From positions 37,094 to 101,093 of the forward strand of contig JAKVBK010000007.1 in NCBI GenBank assembly GCA_022447275.1: a stretch of DNA of 64,000 nt, written 5' to 3'. The stretch's first letter is position 1. Every line of letters begins with the position of its first letter. Source of the DNA: Oceanicola sp. (GTDB taxonomy: Bacteria > Pseudomonadota > Alphaproteobacteria > Rhodobacterales > Rhodobacteraceae). Made by a program: the position numbers and the translations under genes. Below are positions 44,567 through 53,093 of the stretch, one piece after another. Below the pieces are notes generated by a model. The model saw nothing but the letters and a program-made list of their open reading frames with translations. It was not told where the DNA came from and ran no database searches.

Positions 44567-47103
44567 GCCGATATGCCCTCGCCTGGCGCATTGCGCGTCG
44601 GGAATTGCGCGGTGGACTGGCGGGCTTTCGCGTGTTTCTGGCCTGTCTGGCGCTGGGCGTCGGTGCGATCGCTGCTGTTGGCTCTGTGCGGGTCTCGATT
44701 GAGGCGGGCCTGACCGAGCAGGGTGCCGTTCTGATGGGGGGCGATGCCAAAGCCACCTTCACCTACCGCTTTGCCACCGAAGCTGAGCGCGCCTGGCTGG
44801 AAAGCGCGTCCGAGCGCGTCTCGGAAATTGTCGATTTCCGCTCGATGGCGGTGGTGCAAAAGCCGGAGGGCCCGCCCGAGCGCGGGCTGACACAGGTGAA
44901 GGCGGTTGATGACGCCTGGCCGCTCTATGGGGCGCCCGAGCTTGAGCCCGCGCTGGATCTTGCAACGGCCCTGGATGGGCAGGATGGCCTGCCCGGCGCG
45001 GTGATGGACCCTGTGCTCATGGGGCGGCTTGATCTGCAACCGGGGGACAGCTTCGCCCTCGGCGAACAGTCCTTCATTCTCATGGCAGCGCTTGAGCGCG
45101 AGCCTGACAATGCCGGTGGCGGTTTTGGCCTTGGGCCAAGAACACTGGTGCGGACCGAGGATCTGGCGGCGTCTGGCCTGATCGCACCGGGCACTTTGTT
45201 TGATACGGAATATCGGCTTGCCCTGCCCCTTGGCAGCGATCTGGACGCTTTGGAGACAAGCGCCGAGGCGCAATTCGCCGAAAGCGGGCTGCGCTGGCAG
45301 GATGCGCGGGCCGGTGCGCCGGGGATCACGGAATTCGTCAATCGCCTTGGCGCGTTTCTCGTGCTTGTGGGGATCGCCGGGTTGGCGGTTGGCGGTGTTG
45401 GGGTGTCTGCGGCGGTGCGGGCCTATCTGGAAGGCAAGGTTGCCGTGATCGCAACGCTCAAGACATTGGGGGCTGAAGGGCGCACGATCTTTGCTGCCTA
45501 CATGATGCAGATCGGGGTTCTGGCGGCGGTGGGCATTGTGCTGGGGCTGGCCCTTGGCGCAACTGTGCCCTTCCTTGCGGCGCCTTTCTTGCAGGATCGC
45601 TTGCCTGTGCCCGCGATCGTATCGGTCTATCCCGGGCCATTGGCAGAGGCGGCGCTTTACGGGGCCCTCACGGCATTTCTGTTCACGCTGTGGCCTCTGG
45701 CACGGACCGAACAGGTGCGGGCTGCGGCCTTGTTTCGTGACATCTCAGGGGGCAGTCGGGTGTTGCCGCGCCCGATCTATCTGTTGGTGACCGCGCTTGG
45801 GCTTGCAGCGCTTGTCGGCGCGGCGGCGTGGTTCTCTGGCACATGGTACCTTGCCCTTGTTTCGGCGGCGGGCATTCTTGGAGCGCTGGTTCTGCTGGTT
45901 CTTGCCGCGGCGGGCATACGTGTTTTGTCGCGCAAGGTGGCGCGGACGCGTGCAGTGCGCGGACGCCCTGCAGTGCGCCTGGCCTTGGGCGCTGTCGGAG
46001 GCCCCTCGGGCGAGGCGGCATCCGTTGTGCTGTCGCTGGGATTGGGCCTTTCGGTCCTTGCGGCGGTGGGCCAGATTGACTGGAATTTGCGGTCTGCGAT
46101 TGCCCGGGATCTGCCAGATGTCGCGCCCAGCTATTTCATGGTGGATATCCAGCCTGATCAACTTTCAGGCTTTCTGGAGCGGCTTGAAGGGGATCCGCAG
46201 GTGAGCCGTGTTGATACCGCGCCGATGTTGCGCGGCGTGATCACGCGGATCAATGGCCAACCGGCTGCTGAGGTGGCGGGGGAGCATTGGGTGCTGCAGG
46301 GGGATCGCGGTGTGACATATGCCGCGCAGCCTGACAGCCGGACGACGATCACCTCGGGCACCTGGTGGCCAGAGGATTACGATGGCCCGCCCCAGATCAG
46401 CTTTGCCGCCGAGGAAGGCGCGGAAATGGGCCTTTCACTGGGCGATGAGATGACGGTGAACATTCTTGGGCGCGATATCACCGGGACTGTGACCTCTTTC
46501 CGCGATGTCGATTTCTCGACCGCAGGCATCGGCTTTATCCTGTCGATGAACCCGTCTGCTCTGCAAGCTGCGCCACACACCCATATCGCCACGATTTACG
46601 CCGAAGAAGCGGCAGAGGCCGCCATTCTGCGTGATCTGGCGCAGGCCTATCCCAATATCACTGCGATCCGTGTCCGGGATGCGATTGATCGTGTGGCGGA
46701 GTTGCTGGCGGGGATCGCTGCAGCCATTACCTATGGCGCGTTGGCCACACTGGTGACAGGCGTCGTGGTGCTGATTGGGGCGGCGGCCGCGGGTGAGAAG
46801 GCCCGTGTCTTTGAGGCGGCGGTTCTGAAAACCGTGGGTGCGGTGCGGGGCCAGGTGCTGGCGTATTTTGCACTGCGTTCGGCCCTGTTGGGCCTTGCAG
46901 CCGGTGCTGTTGCCATGGTTGCCGGTGGTCTGGGCGGCTGGGCGGTCGTCACTTTCATCATGAATGCGAGCTTTCGGTTTGAGCCTTATTCCGCCCTTGG
47001 GATCGTTTTGGGCGGGGTGGCCATGACCACATTGGCGGGCCTTGCCTTCGCGTGGCGCCCCCTGGCTGCGCGCCCGGCCCGAGTGTTGCGCGCGCGCGAG
47101 TGA
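44563..47103 (+). CDS. FtsX-like ABC transporter permease, YbbP type
   Basis: An 846-residue membrane protein. The N-terminal helix follows an RIARRELRGGLAGFRVF start. A large periplasmic domain, an FtsX domain near residues 255-400 (VAVIATLKTLGAEGRTIFAAYM), and a second central periplasmic domain follow. A C-terminal FtsX domain (VFEAAVLKTVGAVRGQVLAYFA) gives the duplicated architecture of YbbP. It probably works with the preceding ATPase. The substrate is unknown, although the divergent TesA-type esterase suggests a lipid- or ester-related role. A terminator follows within 30 bases. Confidence 0.9.
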   Translation: MSRYALAWRIARRELRGGLAGFRVFLACLALGVGAIAAVGSVRVSIEAGLTEQGAVLMGGDAKATFTYRFATEAERAWLESASERVSEIVDFRSMAVVQKPEGPPERGLTQVKAVDDAWPLYGAPELEPALDLATALDGQDGLPGAVMDPVLMGRLDLQPGDSFALGEQSFILMAALEREPDNAGGGFGLGPRTLVRTEDLAASGLIAPGTLFDTEYRLALPLGSDLDALETSAEAQFAESGLRWQDARAGAPGITEFVNRLGAFLVLVGIAGLAVGGVGVSAAVRAYLEGKVAVIATLKTLGAEGRTIFAAYMMQIGVLAAVGIVLGLALGATVPFLAAPFLQDRLPVPAIVSVYPGPLAEAALYGALTAFLFTLWPLARTEQVRAAALFRDISGGSRVLPRPIYLLVTALGLAALVGAAAWFSGTWYLALVSAAGILGALVLLVLAAAGIRVLSRKVARTRAVRGRPAVRLALGAVGGPSGEAASVVLSLGLGLSVLAAVGQIDWNLRSAIARDLPDVAPSYFMVDIQPDQLSGFLERLEGDPQVSRVDTAPMLRGVITRINGQPAAEVAGEHWVLQGDRGVTYAAQPDSRTTITSGTWWPEDYDGPPQISFAAEEGAEMGLSLGDEMTVNILGRDITGTVTSFRDVDFSTAGIGFILSMNPSALQAAPHTHIATIYAEEAAEAAILRDLAQAYPNITAIRVRDAIDRVAELLAGIAAAITYGALATLVTGVVVLIGAAAAGEKARVFEAAVLKTVGAVRGQVLAYFALRSALLGLAAGAVAMVAGGLGGWAVVTFIMNASFRFEPYSALGIVLGGVAMTTLAGLAFAWRPLAARPARVLRARE

Positions 47104-47129
47104 CGGGGATTTTGCTTGCGGGCGTTCAG

Positions 47130-47163
47130 CCGCCTCCGGCGGGAGTATTTTTGCCAAGATGAT
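47130..47163 (+). terminator. Repeat-family terminator after the ybbP-like gene (repeat copy 1)
   Basis: CCGCC-TCC-GGCGG forms a 5-bp stem (47130-47142), followed by GAGTATTTTT and then GCCAAGATGAT. Bases 47131-47163 are identical, over 33 positions, to a second copy at 50141-50173. The hairpin plus T-run fits an intrinsic terminator for the upstream transporter gene. Confidence 0.75.
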
Positions 47164-47181
47164 GAGGCGGGCTGCGTTTGA

Positions 47182-47976
47182 TCACAGATCAGGTTGCGTA
47201 GGGTCTAGCCCGTTGAGAGGCTGCGCCCGCATCTTGCGCAGCAGTTCCACCATGCCTGCAACTTGATGGGTGCAGGTGGCTTGGCCCTTCGCAGCTGTTG
47301 CTGCTTTGGCGTTGCCTACGGTGCCATGGGCGTTGAGATCTGAAGAGACCCAAGCCTGCGCCACGGCCCCTATGGGCGGCACCGGATTGGTTTCTGCCGC
47401 TGAGATGAAGTTCATGGCAGCGCCCATATCTACGCATTCCGGGGCGAAATCCAACATCAGCGAGGTTTCCACATCCCCGCCATGGATGCCGTAGGCCAGC
47501 TCATGGGCTGAAAACATGCCTTCCGGATGGCCGAAGCTGCCCCATTGGCAGGTGACAGCCATCATCCCCGCGCGGACACGGAGTTCGCGTCCGAGGATCT
47601 GGATCAGGGGCAGGTTGCCGCCGTGGCTGTTGACGATGACAATCTTGCGCAGGCCAGCCCGCGCCACGGACAGGCCGATCTCAATCCAGCTTTCAAGGGC
47701 GGTCTCATAGGGGAGGGTGAGCGTACCTGGCGCATGGATATGCTCGTTGGATTTGCCAATGGCCTGGATCGGCAGGATGCGGATATCCAGATCCTCAGGG
47801 CACTGGTTGCGCAGTTCGCGCAGCATGCCCTGTGCAATCATCGTGTCGGTGCCAACCGGCAGGTGGGGTCCGTGCTGTTCGATGGCAGCGGTTGGCAGCA
47901 CCGCGATGACGCCTTCCGGATCCAGACCTTCGAATTCGGTTGTGCGGTACTGCGCCCAGTCAAATCGTCTGCTCAT
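47182..47976 (-). CDS. Creatininase-family amidohydrolase
   Basis: About 264 residues. The metal-binding motifs of the creatininase/MftE-like family are present: LPTAAIEQHGPHLPVGTDT near residue 27, VIVNSHGGNLPLIQ, and YGIHGGDVETSLMLDF. Family members hydrolyse cyclic amides such as creatinine, formylated pyrimidine precursors or peptidic amides, so the reaction here is unknown. The start at 47976 is in an ATGA overlap with the 2OG oxygenase gene. It is last in the four-gene minus-strand run. It ends 18 bases from the terminator repeat. Confidence 0.88.
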   Translation of the reverse strand: MSRRFDWAQYRTTEFEGLDPEGVIAVLPTAAIEQHGPHLPVGTDTMIAQGMLRELRNQCPEDLDIRILPIQAIGKSNEHIHAPGTLTLPYETALESWIEIGLSVARAGLRKIVIVNSHGGNLPLIQILGRELRVRAGMMAVTCQWGSFGHPEGMFSAHELAYGIHGGDVETSLMLDFAPECVDMGAAMNFISAAETNPVPPIGAVAQAWVSSDLNAHGTVGNAKAATAAKGQATCTHQVAGMVELLRKMRAQPLNGLDPTQPDL

Positions 47977-48893
47977 GTGGTGCCTGCATATGTCGCATCG
48001 AGCCGCGATCTGAGATAGCGGGCTCCGGTGGTGGGGGGGTATTTCGCCGGGCCGGTGCCGGGAAGAGCTTCGATAGGTGCTTCTGGATTGGGATCGAGGA
48101 AGAAGGCGACTGACCGTCTTTGGCGTTTGGGAGGCAGCACGCGGTGTGGCGTCGATCGATAGATGTCGTTCGTCCAACGCATAAGGCAATCCCCGATATT
48201 TACGGTGAACGCCCCCGGCACATGGGGAACATCGACCCAGTCGCCTCCGCGTGGTTGCACCTGTAGTCCGGCTTCGCCGTCGGTCATCAGCAAGGTGACC
48301 GAGCCGTAATCCGTATGGGCGCCCGCGCCGATCTCACCCTCTGTGCCGCGTGCAGGCGGATAATGGAGCAACCGGAGCGTGGCCAGGGGGGCTGTGAAAT
48401 GCGGGGCGAAGTGGTTTGCATCAAGGCCAAGATCGGCAGAGAAGGCTTGGTGCAACGCCACACCGAGCCGGTGGCAGGCGTCAAAATAGGTCAACATAGC
48501 GTGGCGGAACTCTGGAAGTTCTGGCCATCTGTTGGGGGCGCGAAAAGGCTCGTTTGCCAGCACGCGAGGATCATCGGCTGCCATCTCGAGCCCGATGTTG
48601 AACGCTTCCTTGTGATCGCGCTGACCGGGCTGGCTGTCATCCAGGTTTTCCGATCCGAGTTGCGCCCAGCCCCGGTTCGTATGGTCAATGGCCAAGGAGC
48701 GTTTCTGGACTTCGGATTGCGAAAAGAAACGATCCGCCTGACTAAACACAGAATCGATCACTGTTTGTGGAACGCCATGCCCCGAAAGCAGAAAGAAGCC
48801 TGGCCCTCTGCAGGCGGCGGCGAGGTCACTGACAAACCCTTGCCTGTCCTCTTTGGCAAAGCGGGACCAGTCGAGAACGGGGATATCCATCAT
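47973..48893 (-). CDS. 2-oxoglutarate/Fe(II)-dependent oxygenase, isopenicillin-N-synthase type
   Basis: 306 residues. The N-terminal DIOX_N-like segment is IPVLDWSRF...GPGFFLLSGHGVP. The Fe-binding HxD is in GAHTDYGSVTLL (about residues 192-203), the distal His in YRSTPHRVL, and the 2OG-binding arginine in RRSVAFFLDP. This is the isopenicillin-N-synthase-like/plant-type family that hydroxylates or demethylates small molecules. It overlaps the downstream creatininase gene and the upstream oxidoreductase gene by 4 bases each, so co-translation is likely. The substrate is unknown; a catabolic role is suggested by its neighbours. Confidence 0.88.
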   Translation of the reverse strand: MMDIPVLDWSRFAKEDRQGFVSDLAAACRGPGFFLLSGHGVPQTVIDSVFSQADRFFSQSEVQKRSLAIDHTNRGWAQLGSENLDDSQPGQRDHKEAFNIGLEMAADDPRVLANEPFRAPNRWPELPEFRHAMLTYFDACHRLGVALHQAFSADLGLDANHFAPHFTAPLATLRLLHYPPARGTEGEIGAGAHTDYGSVTLLMTDGEAGLQVQPRGGDWVDVPHVPGAFTVNIGDCLMRWTNDIYRSTPHRVLPPKRQRRSVAFFLDPNPEAPIEALPGTGPAKYPPTTGARYLRSRLDATYAGTT

Positions 48894-49519
48894 GCTTGCG
48901 CCCTTTGTTTTGAGCGCCCCGGTGACGCTGCAAAGCGATCAACTTTGCTGGCGACCTTTTGCAGATGACGGGCCCGTTGTTCGGCGCTGGTCGTATCCAT
49001 AAGGTAGAGGGCGGCGAAGGTTGTCCGCTTGCGGCGATTGCACAGCAGACCAATGCCGCGCATCAAGGTCCGCTTTCCGGGCGCGCCAACGAGGCGCGTC
49101 AGCCACCAGCTTGCACCGCATGTGGTGAAGACGCCCAGCCCGGTGATATGGGTGAGGCCGGGCCGGATCGTTTCACCGTCAGCGCGTGGCATGTGAAACG
49201 CAACCTCTGGCAGCAAGACCCGGTCTAGCCACCCTTTGAGAAGGGCTGGCAGGCCATACCACCATGTTGGATAGATGAAGATCAACGTATCGGCCCATTG
49301 CAGGGCTGCGACATCTGCGGTGACCTTCGCTGTGTTTGTGTCGGTGTCGAGATAGCCTTCCCAATCTTCTCTGCTCAGTACAGGATCAAAATCATTGGCA
49401 TAGAGGTCGATGATATTGGTCTCAGCGCCAGCGCTCTGCAGGCGTTCAACGACCGTATCCCGCACCGCAGCGGTAAAGCTCTGGGGCGACGGGTGACAAT
49501 AGATGATCAGCGCGCGCAT
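48890..49519 (-). CDS. NAD(P)H-dependent flavodoxin-fold oxidoreductase, copy A
   Basis: 209 residues, of the NQO1/MdaB/KefF family (flavodoxin-like fold). The start is LIIYCHPSPQSFTAAVRDTV, FIYPTWWYGLPALLKGWLDRVLLP is the FMN-contact region (given here only in outline), and FTTCGASWW follows. It probably reduces quinones or an electrophile at FMN. It is followed by an overlapping oxygenase gene and preceded, after one base, by a paralogous gene, so two related reductases are made together. The C-terminus is basic and lacks family similarity. Confidence 0.86.
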   Translation of the reverse strand: MRALIIYCHPSPQSFTAAVRDTVVERLQSAGAETNIIDLYANDFDPVLSREDWEGYLDTDTNTAKVTADVAALQWADTLIFIYPTWWYGLPALLKGWLDRVLLPEVAFHMPRADGETIRPGLTHITGLGVFTTCGASWWLTRLVGAPGKRTLMRGIGLLCNRRKRTTFAALYLMDTTSAEQRARHLQKVASKVDRFAASPGRSKQRAQA

Positions 49520-49520
49520 G

Positions 49521-50102
49521 TCAGAGGGCTTCCATTTCCTGGGACACGCGTGTGAGAAAGGCTGCGCGTTTCTGCTGTGTCGCCCGGTTCATATCATAGA
49601 GCGCTAGGTATCGCATTTTTTCTGGTCTGCAGACATGCCAAACGGCTCGTGTCACGCATTTCCTTGGGGGATCTCCGCACAGACGCGCCCGCAAGCGCGT
49701 GCCGCCATAGGTTGTGACAGCGGCCAATTTCTTGATCTGGGTCAGGTTAGGCCTGACTTTGCCATTTTCCAGCCGGAAGGACACGCCAGGCAGAAAGACC
49801 CGGTCAAGGAAGCCCTTCAAAATTGCGGGATACCCAAAATTCCAGACAGGGAAGACCATGACCAAGGCGTCTGCAGCTCTGACGCGGGCGACGTAATCTG
49901 CTACTGGCGCAATGTTTGGACCCACTTCGTGATAGTCACGGCGCTCCGCGTTGCTCAGCACCGGATTGAACCCTTCTGCGTTCAGGTCGCAGTCGTCTAC
50001 CTCCCAGTTTCGGGCACGGAGGCGATCAACAACTGTTGTATGCAGGGCAGATGAGAAACTTTCCTCACAAGGGTGGGCAAATAACACTAAGGCACGCGTC
50101 AT
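49521..50102 (-). CDS. NAD(P)H-dependent flavodoxin-fold oxidoreductase, copy B
   Basis: A 193-residue paralog of the preceding downstream gene. It has the same N-terminal pattern (LVLFAHPCEESFSSALH), the FPVWNFGYPAILKGFLDRVFL-like FMN loop and VTTYGGTRL. The two copies share FNPVLS/FDPVLS with neighbouring residues, which shows a tandem duplication followed by divergence. It is first in the four-gene run and follows a 319-base non-coding stretch that contains repeat elements. Redox partners and substrate are unknown. Confidence 0.85.
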   Translation of the reverse strand: MTRALVLFAHPCEESFSSALHTTVVDRLRARNWEVDDCDLNAEGFNPVLSNAERRDYHEVGPNIAPVADYVARVRAADALVMVFPVWNFGYPAILKGFLDRVFLPGVSFRLENGKVRPNLTQIKKLAAVTTYGGTRLRARLCGDPPRKCVTRAVWHVCRPEKMRYLALYDMNRATQQKRAAFLTRVSQEMEAL

Positions 50103-50140
50103 TGGCCCGACCGGGTTCTGTTTGCAGAGGTATCAAATGG

Positions 50141-50173
50141 CGCCTCCGGCGGGAGTATTTTTGCCAAGATGAT
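50141..50173 (+). repeat. Rhodobacterales-type terminator repeat, copy 2
   Basis: These 33 bases are identical to 47131-47163 (CGCCTCCGGCGGGAGTATTT, then TTGCCAAGATGAT in part). It is in the same orientation as copy 1, but here no plus-strand gene precedes it. It may be a relic of a deleted gene or a mark of recombination. Confidence 0.8.
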
Positions 50174-50348
50174 CGAAGCTTCGTAAGATAGAATTAACTT
50201 TGGTAGGTGACTACTGCGTGTGCGGTACAGGCTGGAGAGCCGATGGCCGCCCAAGGTGATGTAACGCAGCCAACTCTGTTTGGCGTGGACCCACCCGCCC
50301 TCGGCTCCATTGGGCTGTCCCTCACAGGGCCGAGGGCGCTTTTCCCGA

Positions 50349-50410
50349 TCATCTTGGCGCAAATACTCTCGGGGGGGCCCGAAGGGCGGGGGGCAGACAG
50401 CCCCCCTCGT
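50349..50410 (-). terminator. Degenerate repeat copy 3 / terminator after the FAD-linked oxidase
   Basis: On the minus strand, GGGGGGC-TGTCT-GCCCCCC and GCCC-TTC-GGGC stems are followed by GAGAGTATTTGCGCCAAGATGAT, a diverged version of the 33-base repeat. It lies just downstream of the minus-strand oxidase gene, so it probably terminates the importer operon. Confidence 0.6.
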
Positions 50411-50421
50411 TGACCATCTGC

Positions 50422-51825
50422 TCATTCCGCCGCCTGTAGTTTTGGATAGGCATACATCCGGCTGTAATCCCAATCTGGGTCGTCCCAGGCAATCATCTTT
50501 CCAGGATTGAGCAGCCCGCGAGGATCGGCTTCCTGCTTAAAGCGCAATTGGCGATCATCGACCGTTTGCCGCCCACCTTCCTCGAGCGTGTACCTATGGG
50601 GGTTGAAGACCATCGCGCCGATGTCTTCGTGATAGGCAATGATTTCGTCGAGGCGCTCTTCACTGGTGAATTTTACCAAGGTTAGGCCAGCATACATCAC
50701 CTTTCCGCCTTCGCGCAGCACCTCAAGGTGTTGCAGGCAATCTTCAGGGAACTTCGCGCGGATCTGAGCAATTTTCTCCAGGTAGTCGGGGAACGCGTAG
50801 CGCACTTGAAGATAGGTGATAGAGGGATCCACTTTCAGGGCACGTAGCGTGGTGTGGTTCCAGCCATACTCAAAGACGGGCCCCGGTGTTCTGTCCCACC
50901 CGGTTTCATCGTCCGAACGATAGATCAGTTTTGCGCCCTCGCGCCGGGCGAGAAATGTTTCGAAAGCATCCATGGAATGGGGCGCCACCATAAGGGCAAC
51001 CAGATGGTCGCCGGGTGACACATGGGGTTTGACGCGTTGGAAATAGTCATGGGCCACGGGCGCTTCGAACACGGTGGCCAGCTTGATCAGGATGCCGTCT
51101 TCTTCGGCGACATCACGACCGAGCTCGGCGGCTTTTTCGAAGCTGTCTGTCGTGACAAACAAGCCTGTCCAATCGTAGGCCGGCGCAAGCGGCATTTCGA
51201 TTTCGGTGATAATCCCGTTTGTGCCATAGGCGTGGGACACGCGGGCCAACTCCTCCCCCGTAAATTCCAGCACGCGCGGCTCTTCCTCCATCGTCACCAC
51301 GCGCAGGCGAATGATATTCCCCAGATCACGCAGGCTGCCCCAGGTGCAGGACCCCACGCCGCCAGATCCGCCCGCGATAAAGCCCCCGATCGTTGCGGTT
51401 GCCCAAGTGGACGAGAACATGCGCAGTTCCTGCCCACTGTGGGCGATACATTGGGCATCCAGGTCTTTGAGCAAGCAGCCCGGTTCCACGATCACACGGC
51501 CAGGCAAGATTTCTTTCACCCGGTTCATGTTCTTGAGATGCAGGATGCAGCCGCCCTCCAGGGGCATGGCCTGGCCATAGTTGCCTGTGCCCGCCCCGCG
51601 TGTTGTCACGGGCACATTGGCCGCATAGCAGGCCTTGAGGATTTCGATCACTTCAGCTTCGGAATTGGGAGCCACGGCGAAATCCCCGACCACGTGATCG
51701 AGCCGCGCCTTCAGCACTGGCGAGTACCAGAAGAAATCCCGGCTTTTGGCCCGGAGGGAGACGGGATTTTCATCGATCTCCAGGTGCTTCAGGGCGGATT
51801 TGGCAGCTGCAATATCGGCGGTCAT
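50422..51825 (-). CDS. FAD-linked oxidase (GlcD-like family)
   Basis: A 467-residue PCMH-type flavoprotein. The FAD-binding region is VTTRGAGTGNYGQAMPLEGG and IGGFIAGGSGGVGSCTWG. The C-terminus has the usual LLNPGKMI. Unlike the other FAD-linked dehydrogenase in the window it lacks the HLGDGN-type metal histidine motif, so the substrate domain is different. The family oxidises hydroxy acids or related small molecules with transfer to quinone or O2. It overlaps the amidohydrolase gene by 4 bases, so it probably acts on the product or substrate of that enzyme. Confidence 0.85.
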   Translation of the reverse strand: MTADIAAAKSALKHLEIDENPVSLRAKSRDFFWYSPVLKARLDHVVGDFAVAPNSEAEVIEILKACYAANVPVTTRGAGTGNYGQAMPLEGGCILHLKNMNRVKEILPGRVIVEPGCLLKDLDAQCIAHSGQELRMFSSTWATATIGGFIAGGSGGVGSCTWGSLRDLGNIIRLRVVTMEEEPRVLEFTGEELARVSHAYGTNGIITEIEMPLAPAYDWTGLFVTTDSFEKAAELGRDVAEEDGILIKLATVFEAPVAHDYFQRVKPHVSPGDHLVALMVAPHSMDAFETFLARREGAKLIYRSDDETGWDRTPGPVFEYGWNHTTLRALKVDPSITYLQVRYAFPDYLEKIAQIRAKFPEDCLQHLEVLREGGKVMYAGLTLVKFTSEERLDEIIAYHEDIGAMVFNPHRYTLEEGGRQTVDDRQLRFKQEADPRGLLNPGKMIAWDDPDWDYSRMYAYPKLQAAE

Positions 51826-53090
51826 GGTGTCTCCATCAGTCGGTCCAGTTCGGCATAGTCCGGCAGGCGCGTGTCGAGCACGGCACCATCTCGCAAAACG
51901 ATCCGGTCACTATGGGGGCGGGCGTGCAGCTCGGTCCAGCTGCGGGCGTTAAAGATGATCAGGTCAGCCGGTGCGCCGGCGGCAAGCGAGGTTTCGCGGA
52001 AGCCGCAAATCTGCGCCGGGGTGGCCGAGACAGCGCGGGGCCAGTCTGCCCGACCATGGTCCAGATGTCCGATCCGCGTGGCCATGCGCATCACTTCCAG
52101 CATGTCCAGATCCCCATAGGCGTAGAAAGGATCGCGCGTGTTGTCAGAGGCAAAGGCCACGGGGATGCCGCGTTCCACCATTTCCTGCACCAGTGTGATG
52201 CCGCGCTGGCGCGGTGTGCGCCCGGCATGGCGATCCTGCAGGTAGAGATTGCATAGGGGAAGGGACACCACGCTGATCCCTGCCTTGGCAACGAGGTCGA
52301 GCGTATCGAGCGCACGCGCTTCATCCTGCGAGGAGAGTGAGCAGCAATGGCCAACGGTGACCGGGGCGTCAAAGTCCGTCTCCAGGATGATCTCGGCGAT
52401 GCGGCGCAGGGTTTCGACAGAGGCGTCCATCGTTTCATCCACGTGGAAATCAACGGGAAGGCCACGTTTGACAGCGTGATCCAGAAAGCCTGTGAGAAGC
52501 CTGTCGAAGCCCTCGACAGGATAGGTGACAACGCCCAGCACGCCGCCGCTTTCGGCCACGAGGTCGGCCGTGTGGGGAAACGCGCCGTAGAGGTCCATCC
52601 GGTCTATTCCCAGAAGGCAGCAGGCCTGCAGGTCGATCCGGCCGGCCCAAGCGTCGCGCAGCGCACGGAAGACTGGCCATGAGATGTCATCCTGCGGCGG
52701 AATACTGTCGAGATGGGTGCGGATCGCGCGGGTGCCGTGGTGGTAGGCGCAGCGCAGGGCAAAATCTGCCCGCATCTGCACATCAGAGGCGGTCCAATGG
52801 GCCGTGCGATCGGCGCCAACGCTCGTGAGTGCGCCCATGAATGTGCCATCGGGATTGGGGCTGCGGGCCCAGATATGCCCCTTGTCGAGATGGGTGTGCA
52901 TGTCCACGAAGGCGGGCAAGGCGAGGGCGCCCGCCATGTCGACCGCCAAGGCCTGCGGCCCGGACAAACGGCCCTCGGCATCGATCGACAGATCGCAGCG
53001 TACAAGATCCCCCTCCTGGCCCAGCAGGCAGGCGGGTACTGACAGGTTCTGCAATGTGATCGGGCCCGAGGGCAGGTTGCGGAACGCCAT
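51822..53090 (-). CDS. Cytosine-deaminase-like amidohydrolase
   Basis: 422 residues, of the CodA-type amidohydrolase superfamily. The metal motif is VDMHTHLDKGHIWARSPNP (about residues 62-80). FHVDETMD, VGHCCSLS and FASDNTRDPFYAYGDLDM carry the other metal/active-site histidines and aspartate. Cytosine deaminase is the best-known member, but the family also acts on isocytosine, creatinine, N-heterocycles and guanidine compounds, so the substrate is uncertain. It lies 3 bases after the permease gene and overlaps the oxidase gene. Intracellular action on the imported compound is the simplest model. Confidence 0.86.
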   Translation of the reverse strand: MAFRNLPSGPITLQNLSVPACLLGQEGDLVRCDLSIDAEGRLSGPQALAVDMAGALALPAFVDMHTHLDKGHIWARSPNPDGTFMGALTSVGADRTAHWTASDVQMRADFALRCAYHHGTRAIRTHLDSIPPQDDISWPVFRALRDAWAGRIDLQACCLLGIDRMDLYGAFPHTADLVAESGGVLGVVTYPVEGFDRLLTGFLDHAVKRGLPVDFHVDETMDASVETLRRIAEIILETDFDAPVTVGHCCSLSSQDEARALDTLDLVAKAGISVVSLPLCNLYLQDRHAGRTPRQRGITLVQEMVERGIPVAFASDNTRDPFYAYGDLDMLEVMRMATRIGHLDHGRADWPRAVSATPAQICGFRETSLAAGAPADLIIFNARSWTELHARPHSDRIVLRDGAVLDTRLPDYAELDRLMETP

Positions 53091-53093
53091 GGG

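Larger units (their letters stand above)
50103..50421. other. Non-coding 319-base stretch with repeat elements
   Basis: It contains repeat copy 2 (50141-50173, plus orientation) and the inverted degenerate copy 3 (50349-50390). Between them I see no recognisable gene. The promoter for the minus-strand oxidoreductase run should lie between about 50103 and 50345. Short open frames here have no recognisable similarity. Confidence 0.6.

Noticed and set aside
50207..50413. Small plus-strand open frame in the 319-base gap
   Set aside because: It runs through the inverted repeat and terminator-like sequence and has no recognisable similarity or ribosome-binding site.
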